Part shown: positions 46,314-54,768 of the stretch, piece by piece
Layout of the letters: every line of letters starts with the position of its first letter
Position numbering within the stretch: position 1 is the stretch's first letter
NCBI RefSeq assembly: GCF_032397745.1
Contig: NZ_CP135921.1
Span: 4,204,501 to 4,268,500, forward strand
Origin: Bradyrhizobium prioriisuperbiae
GTDB taxonomy: Bacteria > Pseudomonadota > Alphaproteobacteria > Rhizobiales > Xanthobacteraceae
DNA: 64,000 bases
Reading direction: 5' to 3'
Made by a program: the position numbers and the translations under genes
Notes under the pieces: model-generated
The model's input: the letters and a program-made list of their open reading frames with translations, nothing else
Told to the model about the DNA's origin: nothing
Databases searched by the model: none

Positions 46314-47498
46314 TTACCTCTTATTCCGGATCGGGATCGTCATGTCTTCGATCTTCAGTTCGCGCACCGGCTCGTTCACCGCCCAGGCCAGGTTCGGATC
46401 GATCTTGACCTTGAAGTGATACATGCTCTGCAGTGCCTGGTGGTCTTCCTTGCGGAAGATCATCTTGCCCTTCGGCGTATCGAACTCCAGACCTTCCATC
46501 GCGGTGATCAGCTTCTCGGTGTCGGTCGACTTCGCCTTCTCGACGGCCGTGACCACCGCCATCGCCGCTGCGAAGCCGCCCGCCGTGAAGAAATCCGGCG
46601 GCGCGTTGAAGCGCTTCTGGTGTTCGGCCACGAACCAGTCGTTGATCGGATTTTTCGGGATGCCGTAATAATAATAGGTCGCGCCTTCCATGTCCGGCAG
46701 CCGCTTGTAGGCGGCGAGTGCGGGCAGGATGTTGCCGCCGGTGGAGAGCTCGATGCCGTAACGCTTCGGGTCCATGTCCTGCAGCTTGGTCAGGGGATCA
46801 CCGGCGCCGGCCCAGACCACCCAGATGATCTTGCGGCCCGGCTTGTCCTTCATGGCATCGAACAGCCGCTGGCCGGCCGCGGTGAAGTCGGTGGTGTTGG
46901 TCGGCACATATTCCTCTGTGGCCAACGTTGCGCCGGTCTTGGCCAGCGCTTCCTTGAAGGCGGCGACGCCGTCGCGGCCGAACGCATAGTCCTGTGCCAG
47001 CGTCGCGACCGTGACACCGGGCTTGCCGATCGCCACCGCATTGGAGATCGCGTCCTGCGACGAGTTGCGGCCGGTGCGGAAGATGTACCTGTTCCACTTC
47101 TCGCCGGTGATCTGGTCGGCCACCGCCGGCTCCACGATCAGGATCTTCTTGTTTTCCTCGGCGACGGGAAGATCGGCCAGCGCGGCGGCCGACGATGTTG
47201 TGCCGATGGCGATATCAGCTTTGTCGTCCTGGTAGGCTTCGGCCAGCGCCGCCTTGGAGAGGTCCGGCTTGCCCTGGTCGTCCTTGGTGATGATCACGAT
47301 CTTGCGGCCGTCGACCGTCATCGAATTCTTGGTGGCGTACTCAAAGCCCATGCGCAGGCCGGTTTCGGTCTGCTTGGCATAGGCCTCGAGCGGGCCGGTC
47401 TTGCCATAGATCAGCGCCACCCGGAGGTCGTCGCTGTGGGCGGCGCTTGAGGCGGCCAGCACCGCGCCGGCCAGAAAAATGGTTCTTAAGGTCGTCAT
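46314..47498 (-). CDS. livK: Liv-type periplasmic substrate-binding protein
   Basis: 394 residues with a signal peptide (TIFLAGAVLAASSAAHS). The type-1 periplasmic fold is seen in LRVALIYGKTGPLEAYAKQTETGLRMGFEYAT and KIVIITKDDQGKPD. It captures the ligand for LivHMGF. Because an SDR and an ene-reductase follow, and a TetR regulator is divergent, the substrate may be an aromatic or other catabolic compound rather than leucine. Confidence 0.88.
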   Translation of the reverse strand: MTTLRTIFLAGAVLAASSAAHSDDLRVALIYGKTGPLEAYAKQTETGLRMGFEYATKNSMTVDGRKIVIITKDDQGKPDLSKAALAEAYQDDKADIAIGTTSSAAALADLPVAEENKKILIVEPAVADQITGEKWNRYIFRTGRNSSQDAISNAVAIGKPGVTVATLAQDYAFGRDGVAAFKEALAKTGATLATEEYVPTNTTDFTAAGQRLFDAMKDKPGRKIIWVVWAGAGDPLTKLQDMDPKRYGIELSTGGNILPALAAYKRLPDMEGATYYYYGIPKNPINDWFVAEHQKRFNAPPDFFTAGGFAAAMAVVTAVEKAKSTDTEKLITAMEGLEFDTPKGKMIFRKEDHQALQSMYHFKVKIDPNLAWAVNEPVRELKIEDMTIPIRNKR

Positions 47499-47539
47499 GT
47501 GGCTCCCTCCAGAGACGTGTCGGCTCTAAACTTGACACT

Positions 47540-47553
47540 TGATTCATGTTTCA
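47540..47553. promoter_or_regulatory. Possible operator between livK and tetR
   Basis: TGATTCATGTTTCA has symmetric TGA..CATG..TCA positions and lies in the 128-bp divergent gap, next to TTGACA (47533). A weak palindrome; the assignment is tentative. Confidence 0.3.
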
Positions 47554-47626
47554 TATTTTGGCTATTGCTATCGGCTCCTAATGAAGCCGTCAAGCGACCA
47601 GCCTAGTCCTGCGGCAAAACTCCACG

Positions 47627-48259
47627 GTGACGATGATCGACGCTATTCCCGCGCCTAAAAGTTCGACGCCCAAGAGCTCGACACCGAAGACCAGCCGCGG
47701 CGAGCGCACTCGCCAGCGGATCCTTGCCGCGGCCGAACGCCAGATCGGCGAGCGCGGGTTTGCCGAGACCTCGGTGGTGTCGATCACGCAGGAGGCCGAG
47801 GTTGCGCAGGGCACGTTCTATGTGTACTTCCGCACCAAGGAAGAGGTGCTGCGCGAGCTGGTGCTGCGCATGGGCCGGCGGTTGCGCCGCTCGCTGACCC
47901 TGGCGACCGCAGGCATCGAGGATCGGCTCGAGGTTGAACGCCGCGGTATCCATGCCTTCTTTGCCTTCGTGCGCGACAATCCGAACCTCTATCGCGTGGT
48001 GGCGGAATCGCAGTTCATCGATGAGGCCGCCTACCGCGCTTATTACACCGACTTCGCCGCCAGCTATCGCATCGGGCTCGAGGCAGCCGTGACGCGCGGC
48101 CAGATCTCGCCGGGCGACGCGGAACTGCGCGCCTGGGCGTTGATGGGCATCAGCGACATGGCCGGCCGTCGTTACGCGCTGTGGGAGCGCGACGCAGCGT
48201 TCGATGCCGCGGCGGAAGCGGCGTTCGATCTTGTCGCGCATGGATTGGCTCCGCGTTAA
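47627..48259 (+). CDS. TetR-family regulator divergent from livK
   Basis: 210 residues, GTG start (ATG 47633 is an alternative). A short direct repeat (SSTPKSSTPKTS) precedes the helix-turn-helix ERQIGERGFAETSVVSITQEAEVAQGTFYVYFRTKEEVL. The effector domain contains FFAFVRDNPNLYRVVAESQFIDE, a pattern seen in regulators of acyl-CoA or aromatic catabolism. It probably controls the liv operon and the two oxidoreductases beyond it. Confidence 0.87.
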   Translation: MTMIDAIPAPKSSTPKSSTPKTSRGERTRQRILAAAERQIGERGFAETSVVSITQEAEVAQGTFYVYFRTKEEVLRELVLRMGRRLRRSLTLATAGIEDRLEVERRGIHAFFAFVRDNPNLYRVVAESQFIDEAAYRAYYTDFAASYRIGLEAAVTRGQISPGDAELRAWALMGISDMAGRRYALWERDAAFDAAAEAAFDLVAHGLAPR

Positions 48260-48268
48260 AGCGGATGC

Positions 48269-48571
48269 TCAGCACCGCCAGCGCGATCTCACCAGACCGG
48301 TTACGATCCCAATCGCGATCATCAGCCCGACCACGGGAAGCCAGATCAGCACCGCGCCCACCACCAGCAGCAGGATCACCGCCACGATAATGATCGCAGC
48401 CAGCGCCACCAGCAGCAGCCCGAACGGTCCGGGCCGCGCGATGTAAATGCGCTGGAAGCGCGCGTTGAAAGGGCCATCCCTATCATGCGGCGGCAACGGC
48501 GCGCCTGGCGGAATGATCTCCGGCTCGGCGCGCGGTCTGTTGCTGGGCGGGTTGGATCCCTGGTCCGACAT
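48269..48571 (-). CDS. Small membrane protein of unknown function (100 aa)
   Basis: A proline-rich N-terminal half (SNPPSNRPRAEPEIIPPGAP) is followed by FNARFQRIYIARPGPFG and two strongly hydrophobic segments (about 51-72 and 74-92), ending RSRWRC. It looks like an inner-membrane protein with a cytoplasmic tail. No enzymatic motif is visible. Convergent with the TetR gene. Confidence 0.65.
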   Translation of the reverse strand: MSDQGSNPPSNRPRAEPEIIPPGAPLPPHDRDGPFNARFQRIYIARPGPFGLLLVALAAIIIVAVILLLVVGAVLIWLPVVGLMIAIGIVTGLVRSRWRC

Positions 48572-48653
48572 GATGGTGGCTGCGTCTCTGTTGGCTGCTA
48601 CACCATCGCGCGCTTGCCGACGAAACACAATGCGGGCGGACAGCGCAGGTATG

Positions 48654-48722
48654 TAGCCCGGGTGAGCGAAGCGACACCCGGGATCTGCAACCCCGGATAT
48701 CGCTGCGCTCATCCGGGCTACA
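48654..48722. repeat. TAGCCCGGGTGAGCGAAGCG-type palindromic repeat
   Basis: TAGCCCGGGTGAGCGAAGCG and the inverted CGCTGCGCTCATCCGGGCTA form the outer arms, around ACACCCGGGATCTGCAACCCCGGATAT. Repeats with this sequence are widespread in proteobacterial intergenic regions. It is a different family from the GTCATG elements and lies in the gap before the aas stop. Confidence 0.75.
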
Positions 48723-48737
48723 ACGTTTCTACCTCCG

Positions 48738-51700
48738 TCACGCCACCTGCTGGTTCGGCCCCGCGAGCTCCTTGGCGAGCGTGGTGGCACCGACATAATC
48801 GGTCTTGCCGGAGCCGAGCAGCGGGATTTTGTCCACGATGCGGATGTCGGCCGGGACAGACAGCTCCGACGCGCCGATGCTCTTGGCGTGCTTCGACAGT
48901 GCCTCGCGCGCTGCATCAGCCTGCGTGGTCAGCAGCACCACACGTTCGCCCTTGCGCGCATCGGGAATGGAGACGGCGACCGACATCGCCTGCGGCCACA
49001 GCGCCGCCGCCATCGCTTCCACCGCCGACAGCGACACCATTTCGCCGGCGATCTTGGCGAAGCGCTTGGCGCGGCCCTTGATGGTGATGAAGCCGCCGGC
49101 GTCGATCGACACGATGTCACCGGTGTCGTGCCAGCCGTCGGGCAGGGGCTCCAGCACGCCGGGTTTCTCCGCGCGCAGATAACCCAGCATGACGTTGGGA
49201 CCGCGCACCGACAGCCGTCCGCCCTCCTCGATGCCGGGGACCGGATCGAGCTTCGCTTCCATCAGCGGCGAGATGCGGCCGACGGTGCCCGGACGATTGG
49301 CCATCGGTGTATTCATCGCCAGCACCGGCGCGGTTTCGGTTACGCCATAGCCTTCCAGGATGCGAATGCCGAAGCGCTCCATATAGACCGCGCGGGTGCG
49401 CTCCTTCACCGCTTCGGCGCCCGCGAGCACCAGCCGCAAGGTGCGGAAGTCGTAAGGATGCGCCGAGCGCGCATAGCCCGTGAGGAAGGTGTCGGTGCCG
49501 AACAGGATGGTGGCGCCGGTCTGATAGATTAGTTCGGGCACGATGCGGTAATGCAGCGGCGACGGATACATGAAGATCGGAATGCCCGACATCAGCGGCA
49601 TCATCAGTCCACCGGTCAAACCGAACGAGTGGAACACCGGCAGCACATTGAACACCTTGTCATTGGCATTGGCATCGACCCGCGCCAGCGCCTGCGCGGC
49701 GTTGGCCAGGATGTTACGGTGGGACAGCACCACGCCCTTGGGCGTACCTTCGGAGCCCGACGTGAACAGGATCACCGCGGGGTCCTGCGCGCTGCGCTTG
49801 ATGCGCGGGGCGATGCCGTCGAGCAGACCCTTGATCTTGTCCACGGTGCCGACAGAACCGCGGACGTCTTCAAGATAAACCACCTTGGCTTCAGCCGCGA
49901 TCGCGGACACCAGCTTGTCGAGCTTGCCCTTCTCGATGAAGGCACGCGACGTCAGCACGGTCTTGACCTCCGCCGCCTTCATCGCGGCCAGCACGTTGAC
50001 CGGACCGGCGGAGAAATTCAGCATGGCCGGGACGCGGCCGATGCTCTGCAGCGCCATGAACACCACGGCGACGCCGGCGGAGTTCGGCAGCAGCACGCCG
50101 ATGTTCTCTCCGACAGCTGTGCCGGTTTCCAGCTTGCGGCTGAGCACCTGCGCGCCCAGGATCAGCTTGCGGTAGGTCAGCGAGGTGCCCAGCGCATCGG
50201 CGATGATCGGCTTGCCGGTGTCGCTGGTCTTGTAGGCATGGGCGAGGCCCTGGAACAGGGTCTGGTCCAGCATTGCCGTCTTCACCATGGCGTCGATCAT
50301 GACGTCCTGCAGCGCGGCGCCGGCGGCGTTGCGCCGGATCTTGCCGCGCAGCGCCGGATCGATCTGCAGCTTGACCGGCGGCAGGATCGAGACCGTGATC
50401 TTGGGAAACCAGACCCGCTTGACCTGGTCGCTCTTCAGATAGCCGAGATGCGAGCGCTGCGCGCCGTCGATCCGCACCGGCACCACCACGGCATCGCCCT
50501 TGTCGGCGATCATCGCGGTGCCGTCATAGACCTTCATCAGGCTGCCGGTCACCGTGACGCGGCCCTCCGGGAAGATCACCAGCGGCTCGCCGCGGTTGAC
50601 CAGGTGCACGAGGTCGCGCGCCGCCAGCGGACGCGATGGGTCCAGCGTATAGGACCGGATCATTGTCATGAACGGTTTGGCCCACCACGCTTTCGCGATG
50701 CCGGTGTCGACGGCGAATGCGGCGTCGATCGGCAGCACCGAATGCAGCAGCGGCCCATCGATCAGGCTGACGTGATTGGGCGCGATCACCATGCGGGTGC
50801 CGGCGGGCGGCAGGTTCTCCAGCCCGCGCACTTCAACCCGAAACAGCAGCTTGAACAGCAGCGCGCCGAAATCGCGCACGCCGGCGTCACCCCATTTGGT
50901 CAGCACGAACCAGGTCACGGGGAAGCTTGCCACCGCAAGGCCGAAGAACAGCCAGGCCACGGGAACGCCTGCGCCCTGCAGTGCTGCGACCGCGAGCGAA
51001 GCCACCACCATGAAAGCGGCCTGCATGATGTTGCCGGCGGCGATGACGCGGGCGCGTTCGCCCGGCGCCGACCAGGCCTGCACCGCCGCGAATGACGGCA
51101 CCACGAACAGTCCACCGCCTGCGGCGAAGATGAAGAAGTCGATCAGCAAACGCGCGCCGGCAAAGCTGGCCGCGAACGCGCCGGGGCCGATATCGGTCGC
51201 CGTGGCCACGTGGCCGATGCTCCAGGCGAGGTCGAGGCCAACCACGCCCATCAGAAGGCCGCCGAGCGGCACCAGCGCCAGATTGGGCCGCACGTGGCTG
51301 AGCCGCGCCGCGATCAGCGAGCCGCTGGCGATGCCGACCGCGAACACCGTCAGGCACAGCGTGACCACCCCTTCACTGCCGCCGATATTGCCTTTCACCA
51401 CCGCGGGCAGCAGCGACAGCACCACCGCGCCGACCAGCCAGAACCAGGACACGATCACCATGCCGTCCCACAGCCGCGGTTCGGCCTTCAGGGCTTTCAG
51501 CAATTGCACGGTCGAGGTCCAGGGATTGCGATCGACCACGAGGTCGGGCGCCGAGGGCGTGGTCGCCGGAATCATCCGTGCCGACAGCCAGCACGCCACC
51601 GCCAGCGCCACGATCGCGCCGGCGATCAGGCCGGGATGGCTGCCCTTGGACACCAGCAGGCCGCCACCGATGGTGCCGCCGAGGATGGCGAGGAAGGTCG

Positions 51701-52154
51701 CGCCTTCGACCAGCGCGTTGCCCATGGCGAGTTCGCCGGTGTCCAATTGATCCGGCAGGATGCCGTACTTCACCGGACCGAACAGCGCGGCGATGATGCC
51801 GAACAGCCCGAGTGCCACGAACAGCAGCGGGATCGAATGCAGGAAGAAGCCGCCGGCCGCGAAACACGCCGCGAAGATCTCGGCGAACTTCAGCCGCTTG
51901 GCGATGGTGCCCTTGACGTATTTGTCGGCGAGCTGGCCGCCGAGCCCCGACAGGATGAAGAACGGGAAGATGAAGACAGCGCCGGCCATGGTCACCAGCG
52001 CGCCGCCATCATGCCCCGCGCCATGCTCGGCGACCGCGCCGAACAGGATCAGGATCACCAGCGCGTTCTTCAGGAAGTTGTCGTTCAGGGCCGAGAAGAA
52101 CTGGGCCCAGAACAGCGGCGCGAACCGCCGGGTCGTCATCAACTCCTTGAGCAT
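48738..52154 (-). CDS. aas: LplT-PlsC-Aas fusion: lysophospholipid transporter / acyltransferase / acyl-ACP synthetase
   Basis: 1138 residues in three parts. About 1-410 is an MFS module like LplT (FFSALNDNFLKNALVILILF, LADKYVKG). About 430-620 is a PlsC acyltransferase with the HX4D motif NHVSLID near 461 and FPEGR. About 640-1138 is an AMP-forming acyl-ACP/CoA synthetase with ILFTSGSEGTPKG near 800 and an HDTGD-type motif (WHDTGDIVS). It should flip lysophospholipid inward and re-acylate it, repairing membrane lipid. In E. coli these are two adjacent genes; here all three activities are in one chain. Confidence 0.92.
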   Translation of the reverse strand: MLKELMTTRRFAPLFWAQFFSALNDNFLKNALVILILFGAVAEHGAGHDGGALVTMAGAVFIFPFFILSGLGGQLADKYVKGTIAKRLKFAEIFAACFAAGGFFLHSIPLLFVALGLFGIIAALFGPVKYGILPDQLDTGELAMGNALVEGATFLAILGGTIGGGLLVSKGSHPGLIAGAIVALAVACWLSARMIPATTPSAPDLVVDRNPWTSTVQLLKALKAEPRLWDGMVIVSWFWLVGAVVLSLLPAVVKGNIGGSEGVVTLCLTVFAVGIASGSLIAARLSHVRPNLALVPLGGLLMGVVGLDLAWSIGHVATATDIGPGAFAASFAGARLLIDFFIFAAGGGLFVVPSFAAVQAWSAPGERARVIAAGNIMQAAFMVVASLAVAALQGAGVPVAWLFFGLAVASFPVTWFVLTKWGDAGVRDFGALLFKLLFRVEVRGLENLPPAGTRMVIAPNHVSLIDGPLLHSVLPIDAAFAVDTGIAKAWWAKPFMTMIRSYTLDPSRPLAARDLVHLVNRGEPLVIFPEGRVTVTGSLMKVYDGTAMIADKGDAVVVPVRIDGAQRSHLGYLKSDQVKRVWFPKITVSILPPVKLQIDPALRGKIRRNAAGAALQDVMIDAMVKTAMLDQTLFQGLAHAYKTSDTGKPIIADALGTSLTYRKLILGAQVLSRKLETGTAVGENIGVLLPNSAGVAVVFMALQSIGRVPAMLNFSAGPVNVLAAMKAAEVKTVLTSRAFIEKGKLDKLVSAIAAEAKVVYLEDVRGSVGTVDKIKGLLDGIAPRIKRSAQDPAVILFTSGSEGTPKGVVLSHRNILANAAQALARVDANANDKVFNVLPVFHSFGLTGGLMMPLMSGIPIFMYPSPLHYRIVPELIYQTGATILFGTDTFLTGYARSAHPYDFRTLRLVLAGAEAVKERTRAVYMERFGIRILEGYGVTETAPVLAMNTPMANRPGTVGRISPLMEAKLDPVPGIEEGGRLSVRGPNVMLGYLRAEKPGVLEPLPDGWHDTGDIVSIDAGGFITIKGRAKRFAKIAGEMVSLSAVEAMAAALWPQAMSVAVSIPDARKGERVVLLTTQADAAREALSKHAKSIGASELSVPADIRIVDKIPLLGSGKTDYVGATTLAKELAGPNQQVA

Positions 52155-52321
52155 CGTCTTAATCCTTGGGAACGGTTGTGGCTGATCGTTCGTCAGCGAG
52201 AGGTTGAAAATATGGTGGAAGCAATTCTTGATTTTGTCGATCCGGCGGCGCGGCGCACCGGCCGCGTCGCAGGCTGATGGTCAACATCTGGTTGACGCTG
52301 ATGGCGCAATACCCGCAGCGC

Positions 52322-52600
52322 TTATTGTTCGGCGCGCAGCAGCCGCTCGGTGCGGGCTTCTTCGATCCGATGGATCATGCGGCCGGACTCGTGCATGTCA
52401 CGCAGGCTCTTCGCCAAAGTGAAGCAGGACTGTACCAGCATGACCATGCCGATGGCGAAGTAGCCGCGCACCCACCAGTCGAGCGGCAGCGCAGCGATGC
52501 CGCCGCCGACCATGAGGATGGAGCCGGCGAACGAGACGTAGGAGAAATTCACCCAGGCGCTGCTGGGGCGATCGATCGGTGTGATCTGGTCGATGGACAT
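52322..52600 (-). CDS. YiaA/YiaB-family inner-membrane protein
   Basis: 92 residues with two hydrophobic helices (about 18-38 and 45-65: FAGSILMVGGGIAALPL and GYFAIGMVMLVQSCFTLAKSL), the two-helix YiaAB domain. A charged C-terminal tail follows. Last of a three-gene set with a PspA-like protein and an 89-residue protein, suggesting a role in envelope stress. YiaAB function is unknown. Confidence 0.8.
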   Translation of the reverse strand: MSIDQITPIDRPSSAWVNFSYVSFAGSILMVGGGIAALPLDWWVRGYFAIGMVMLVQSCFTLAKSLRDMHESGRMIHRIEEARTERLLRAEQ

Positions 52601-52618
52601 GGTCGGATTCCCGTTGGT

Positions 52619-53323
52619 TCAGCGCTGCGATGGCGCGATGAGGGTGATGGGCGTGGTCTCGACGGCCATACCAGTGGCTTTGGCGCGAAGCCGCGACAGG
52701 ACATCGGAGGGGCGGACGTGGATGGCGGCGCCGAATCCGAGATCCGACATTTGCTCGATGAGTCGCGCGGAGGGGGGCGCAAGTTCATCGCGGATCGCCT
52801 TGGCGTCGTGATTATCGGCCTCGATCCGGCTCAGGGTCGTCTCGGCCTCGGTGAAGCTGTCGATGCCGGACCGGGAGTGAGGTGCTGTCGCGTTCAGCGC
52901 GGCGCCGACGCGGACCAGGCGGCGCCCGCGATCGAGATCGGCAAGCCGTCGGCGTTGGGCATCGACCTCACGGCGGGCCAGCGCCACCTCGGCTGCGAAG
53001 CGGTGAGAGGCGTGGGTGGCCGACTGTACCTCGGTCTCCATCGCGGCGATCGCTTCGGACGCTATGGTCGCAAGGTCCTCGCGCCCGGCGCGCAGCGCGT
53101 CGATGGCGCGCTGTTCGAGATCGCTGATTTTGTCCCCAAGCAGGGCGCGGCGTCTGGTTTCGCGCTCCTCTTCGGCGATGGCGACGGCAAGTGCGCGTCG
53201 TGCCGCCAGGTGGGACATGCCGGCCGCCTTGATGGACCGATCGAGATGCGAGAGCGGCGTTTTCGATGTGAGAGCCGTCGTACCGAACAGCTCCGACAGG
53301 CGGGACAAAAAGGTCTGGAACAT
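52619..53323 (-). CDS. pspA: PspA/IM30-family protein
   Basis: 234 residues from ATG 53323 (MFQTFLSRLSELF). Almost wholly helical and charged, with long coiled-coil stretches: HLAARRALAVAIAEEERETRRRALLGDKISDLEQRAIDALRAGREDLA is the PspA-type alpha2-3 hairpin. Such proteins assemble on damaged membranes and counter proton leakage. It lies 17 bp after the upstream small gene and 18 bp before the YiaAB gene. Not next to pspBC or pspF, so control is probably by the divergent TetR. Confidence 0.82.
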   Translation of the reverse strand: MFQTFLSRLSELFGTTALTSKTPLSHLDRSIKAAGMSHLAARRALAVAIAEEERETRRRALLGDKISDLEQRAIDALRAGREDLATIASEAIAAMETEVQSATHASHRFAAEVALARREVDAQRRRLADLDRGRRLVRVGAALNATAPHSRSGIDSFTEAETTLSRIEADNHDAKAIRDELAPPSARLIEQMSDLGFGAAIHVRPSDVLSRLRAKATGMAVETTPITLIAPSQR

Positions 53324-53340
53324 TGCTGCCTCCGGTCCGG

Positions 53341-53610
53341 TCAGGTCAGGTGCTTCAGGTTCTCGAACACTTTCCAGAAACGGACCTTCCGGCCCGGCTT
53401 GCGCCGGGCGCGGGGGAACAGGCGCCATCGGCGGCGGCCGGTGGTCCGGACCTTCGGCGTCTCGCCGAGCACGTTGCCGACGTCCACCGAGCGGGCCAGC
53501 CGGTCGATCGGGGCCATCACGATGTCCCGCAGCACGCGCAGCGGGTTCCAGCTGAGGTCCGGGGTCTGGATGCTGATAAACGGGGTGAATTCGATCAGAA
53601 GAGCTTGCAT
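53341..53610 (-). CDS. Hypothetical protein (89 aa) of the PspA operon
   Basis: From ATG 53610 with GGGAGA upstream. MQALLIEFTPFISIQTPDLSWNPLRVLRDIVM is a partly hydrophobic N-terminus; the C-terminal third is very basic (RTTGRRRWRLFPRARRKPGRK). It could be a peripheral membrane protein binding acidic lipids. No family recognised. First gene of the PspA/YiaAB operon, carrying a palindromic operator in its leader. Confidence 0.65.
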   Translation of the reverse strand: MQALLIEFTPFISIQTPDLSWNPLRVLRDIVMAPIDRLARSVDVGNVLGETPKVRTTGRRRWRLFPRARRKPGRKVRFWKVFENLKHLT

Positions 53611-53629
53611 TGTTGCTATCTCCCAGGCA

Positions 53630-53678
53630 TGAACATTGTTCAGCAATGATTAAGTAGCGCGAAAATGAACAATGTTCA
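53630..53678. promoter_or_regulatory. Twin 13-bp palindromes, TetR operators
   Basis: TGAACATTGTTCA (53630-53642) and TGAACAATGTTCA (53666-53678) are both perfect palindromes except for the central base, 36 bp apart. One is in the leader of the PspA operon; the other overlaps the first codons of the divergent TetR gene. This strongly suggests repression in both directions. Confidence 0.75.
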
Positions 53679-54294
53679 AGAGCCCTCGTCGAATTCACGA
53701 AAAAGTGAGCGACACGCCCATCTGCTGGAGACGGCGCGCGCGCTGATCGCCGCCAAGGGCTTGCGATCCCTCAAGGTTCGCGATGTCGCCACCGCGGCCG
53801 GCTGCGCCGTCGGCACCGTCTATAACGAGTTCGAGGACTTCGACGCGCTGGTGATCGCCGTGAACCGCGACACCCTGGATGCGCTGGACGGGGCGCTTTC
53901 AACACTCGAGGACGACGACCCGGTGCGGCACCTGCATCGGCTGGCGCAGGGCTATCTCGACTTCGCCACCGCGCATCCGAACCTGCTGCGATCGCTGTAC
54001 GAACACAGGATGGAGGGCGACCGTCCCTTCCCGCAGGACCTGCTCGACAAGGTCCAGAGCACCTTCGCCCTGATGTATCCGCCGCTGGTGAGGCTTTTGC
54101 CCGATTACCCGAGCGACGACGTCGCTTTGCTGGCCCGGATGATGTTCTCGGCAGTGCACGGCATCATTTCGCTCGGCATCGAGGAGCGCCTGGTGGCCGT
54201 TCCACCGCAGCAGCTGCGGCGTCAGGTGTCGCTGTTCGTCGATACCTATATTGCCGGTCTGGAGCGGCAGGGTGTCACACCGCGGGCGCCCTGA
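53665..54294 (+). CDS. TetR-family regulator of the PspA/YiaAB operon
   Basis: 209 residues. The helix-turn-helix is ALIAAKGLRSLKVRDVATAAGCAVGTVYNEFEDFDALVIAV; the effector part contains FATAHPNLLRSLYEHRMEG. The start ATG itself lies one base before a TGAACA-type operator, so autoregulation at the translation start region is likely. The inducer is unknown; a membrane-active compound would fit the target operon. Confidence 0.88.
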   Translation: MNNVQEPSSNSRKSERHAHLLETARALIAAKGLRSLKVRDVATAAGCAVGTVYNEFEDFDALVIAVNRDTLDALDGALSTLEDDDPVRHLHRLAQGYLDFATAHPNLLRSLYEHRMEGDRPFPQDLLDKVQSTFALMYPPLVRLLPDYPSDDVALLARMMFSAVHGIISLGIEERLVAVPPQQLRRQVSLFVDTYIAGLERQGVTPRAP

Positions 54295-54344
54295 TCACCT
54301 TCCCTGATAAAACAGGCATCAACCGAATCATCATGAGGCGCCAG

Positions 54345-54581
54345 ATGGCAAACGACAGAACACGACGGCCCGGCACCAGCACCCGGGATCTCGCCGAAGC
54401 CGCTTTCAAGTCCGCGACCACCAAGCCGGTCGACCTGCCGCCGCCGAGGCCCGCCATCCCCGGCGCCAAGGAACAGGTGTCGCTGCGCATCGACCGCGAC
54501 ATCCTCGATCATTTCCAGGACGGCGGCCCCGGCTGGCAGGACCGCATCAACGACGCCCTGCGCAAGGCGATCGGGAAGTAG
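54345..54581 (+). CDS. BrnA-type antitoxin without a toxin partner
   Basis: 78 residues from ATG 54345 with GAGG six bases upstream; ATG 54333 is also in frame. The C-terminal SLRIDRDILDHFQDGGPGWQDRINDALRKAIGK is the BrnA (CopG-like) ribbon-helix-helix domain. BrnA normally follows the RNase toxin BrnT, but the upstream gene is TetR and no BrnT is visible here. It is thus an orphan antitoxin or a stand-alone DNA-binding protein. Confidence 0.75.
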   Translation: MANDRTRRPGTSTRDLAEAAFKSATTKPVDLPPPRPAIPGAKEQVSLRIDRDILDHFQDGGPGWQDRINDALRKAIGK

Positions 54582-54651
54582 AGAAAGCGGGGTCGCTTGA
54601 TCGCAGCGCTATACGCTCCTTGTCGACCCAAGCGCTTCATCATTCTCAGTC

Positions 54652-54742
54652 GTCATGCCCGGCCCTTGGGCCGGGTATCCACGACTTCCTTTTGCAGCAC
54701 GGCCGTTGAGGCGTGGATGCCCGCGACAAGCGCGGGCATGAC
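54652..54742. repeat. Modular intergenic palindromic repeat, copy B3 (no inner module)
   Basis: GTCATGCCCGGCCCTTGGGCCGGG, ATCCACGACTTCC, GGCGTGGATG and CCCGCGACAAGCGCGGGCATGAC. The GCGACTCGG hairpin module is absent. Lies between convergent brnA-like and mltB-like genes. Confidence 0.75.
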
Positions 54743-54768
54743 GGCGGAGGGTGGCGTGAGGCTGAGAG

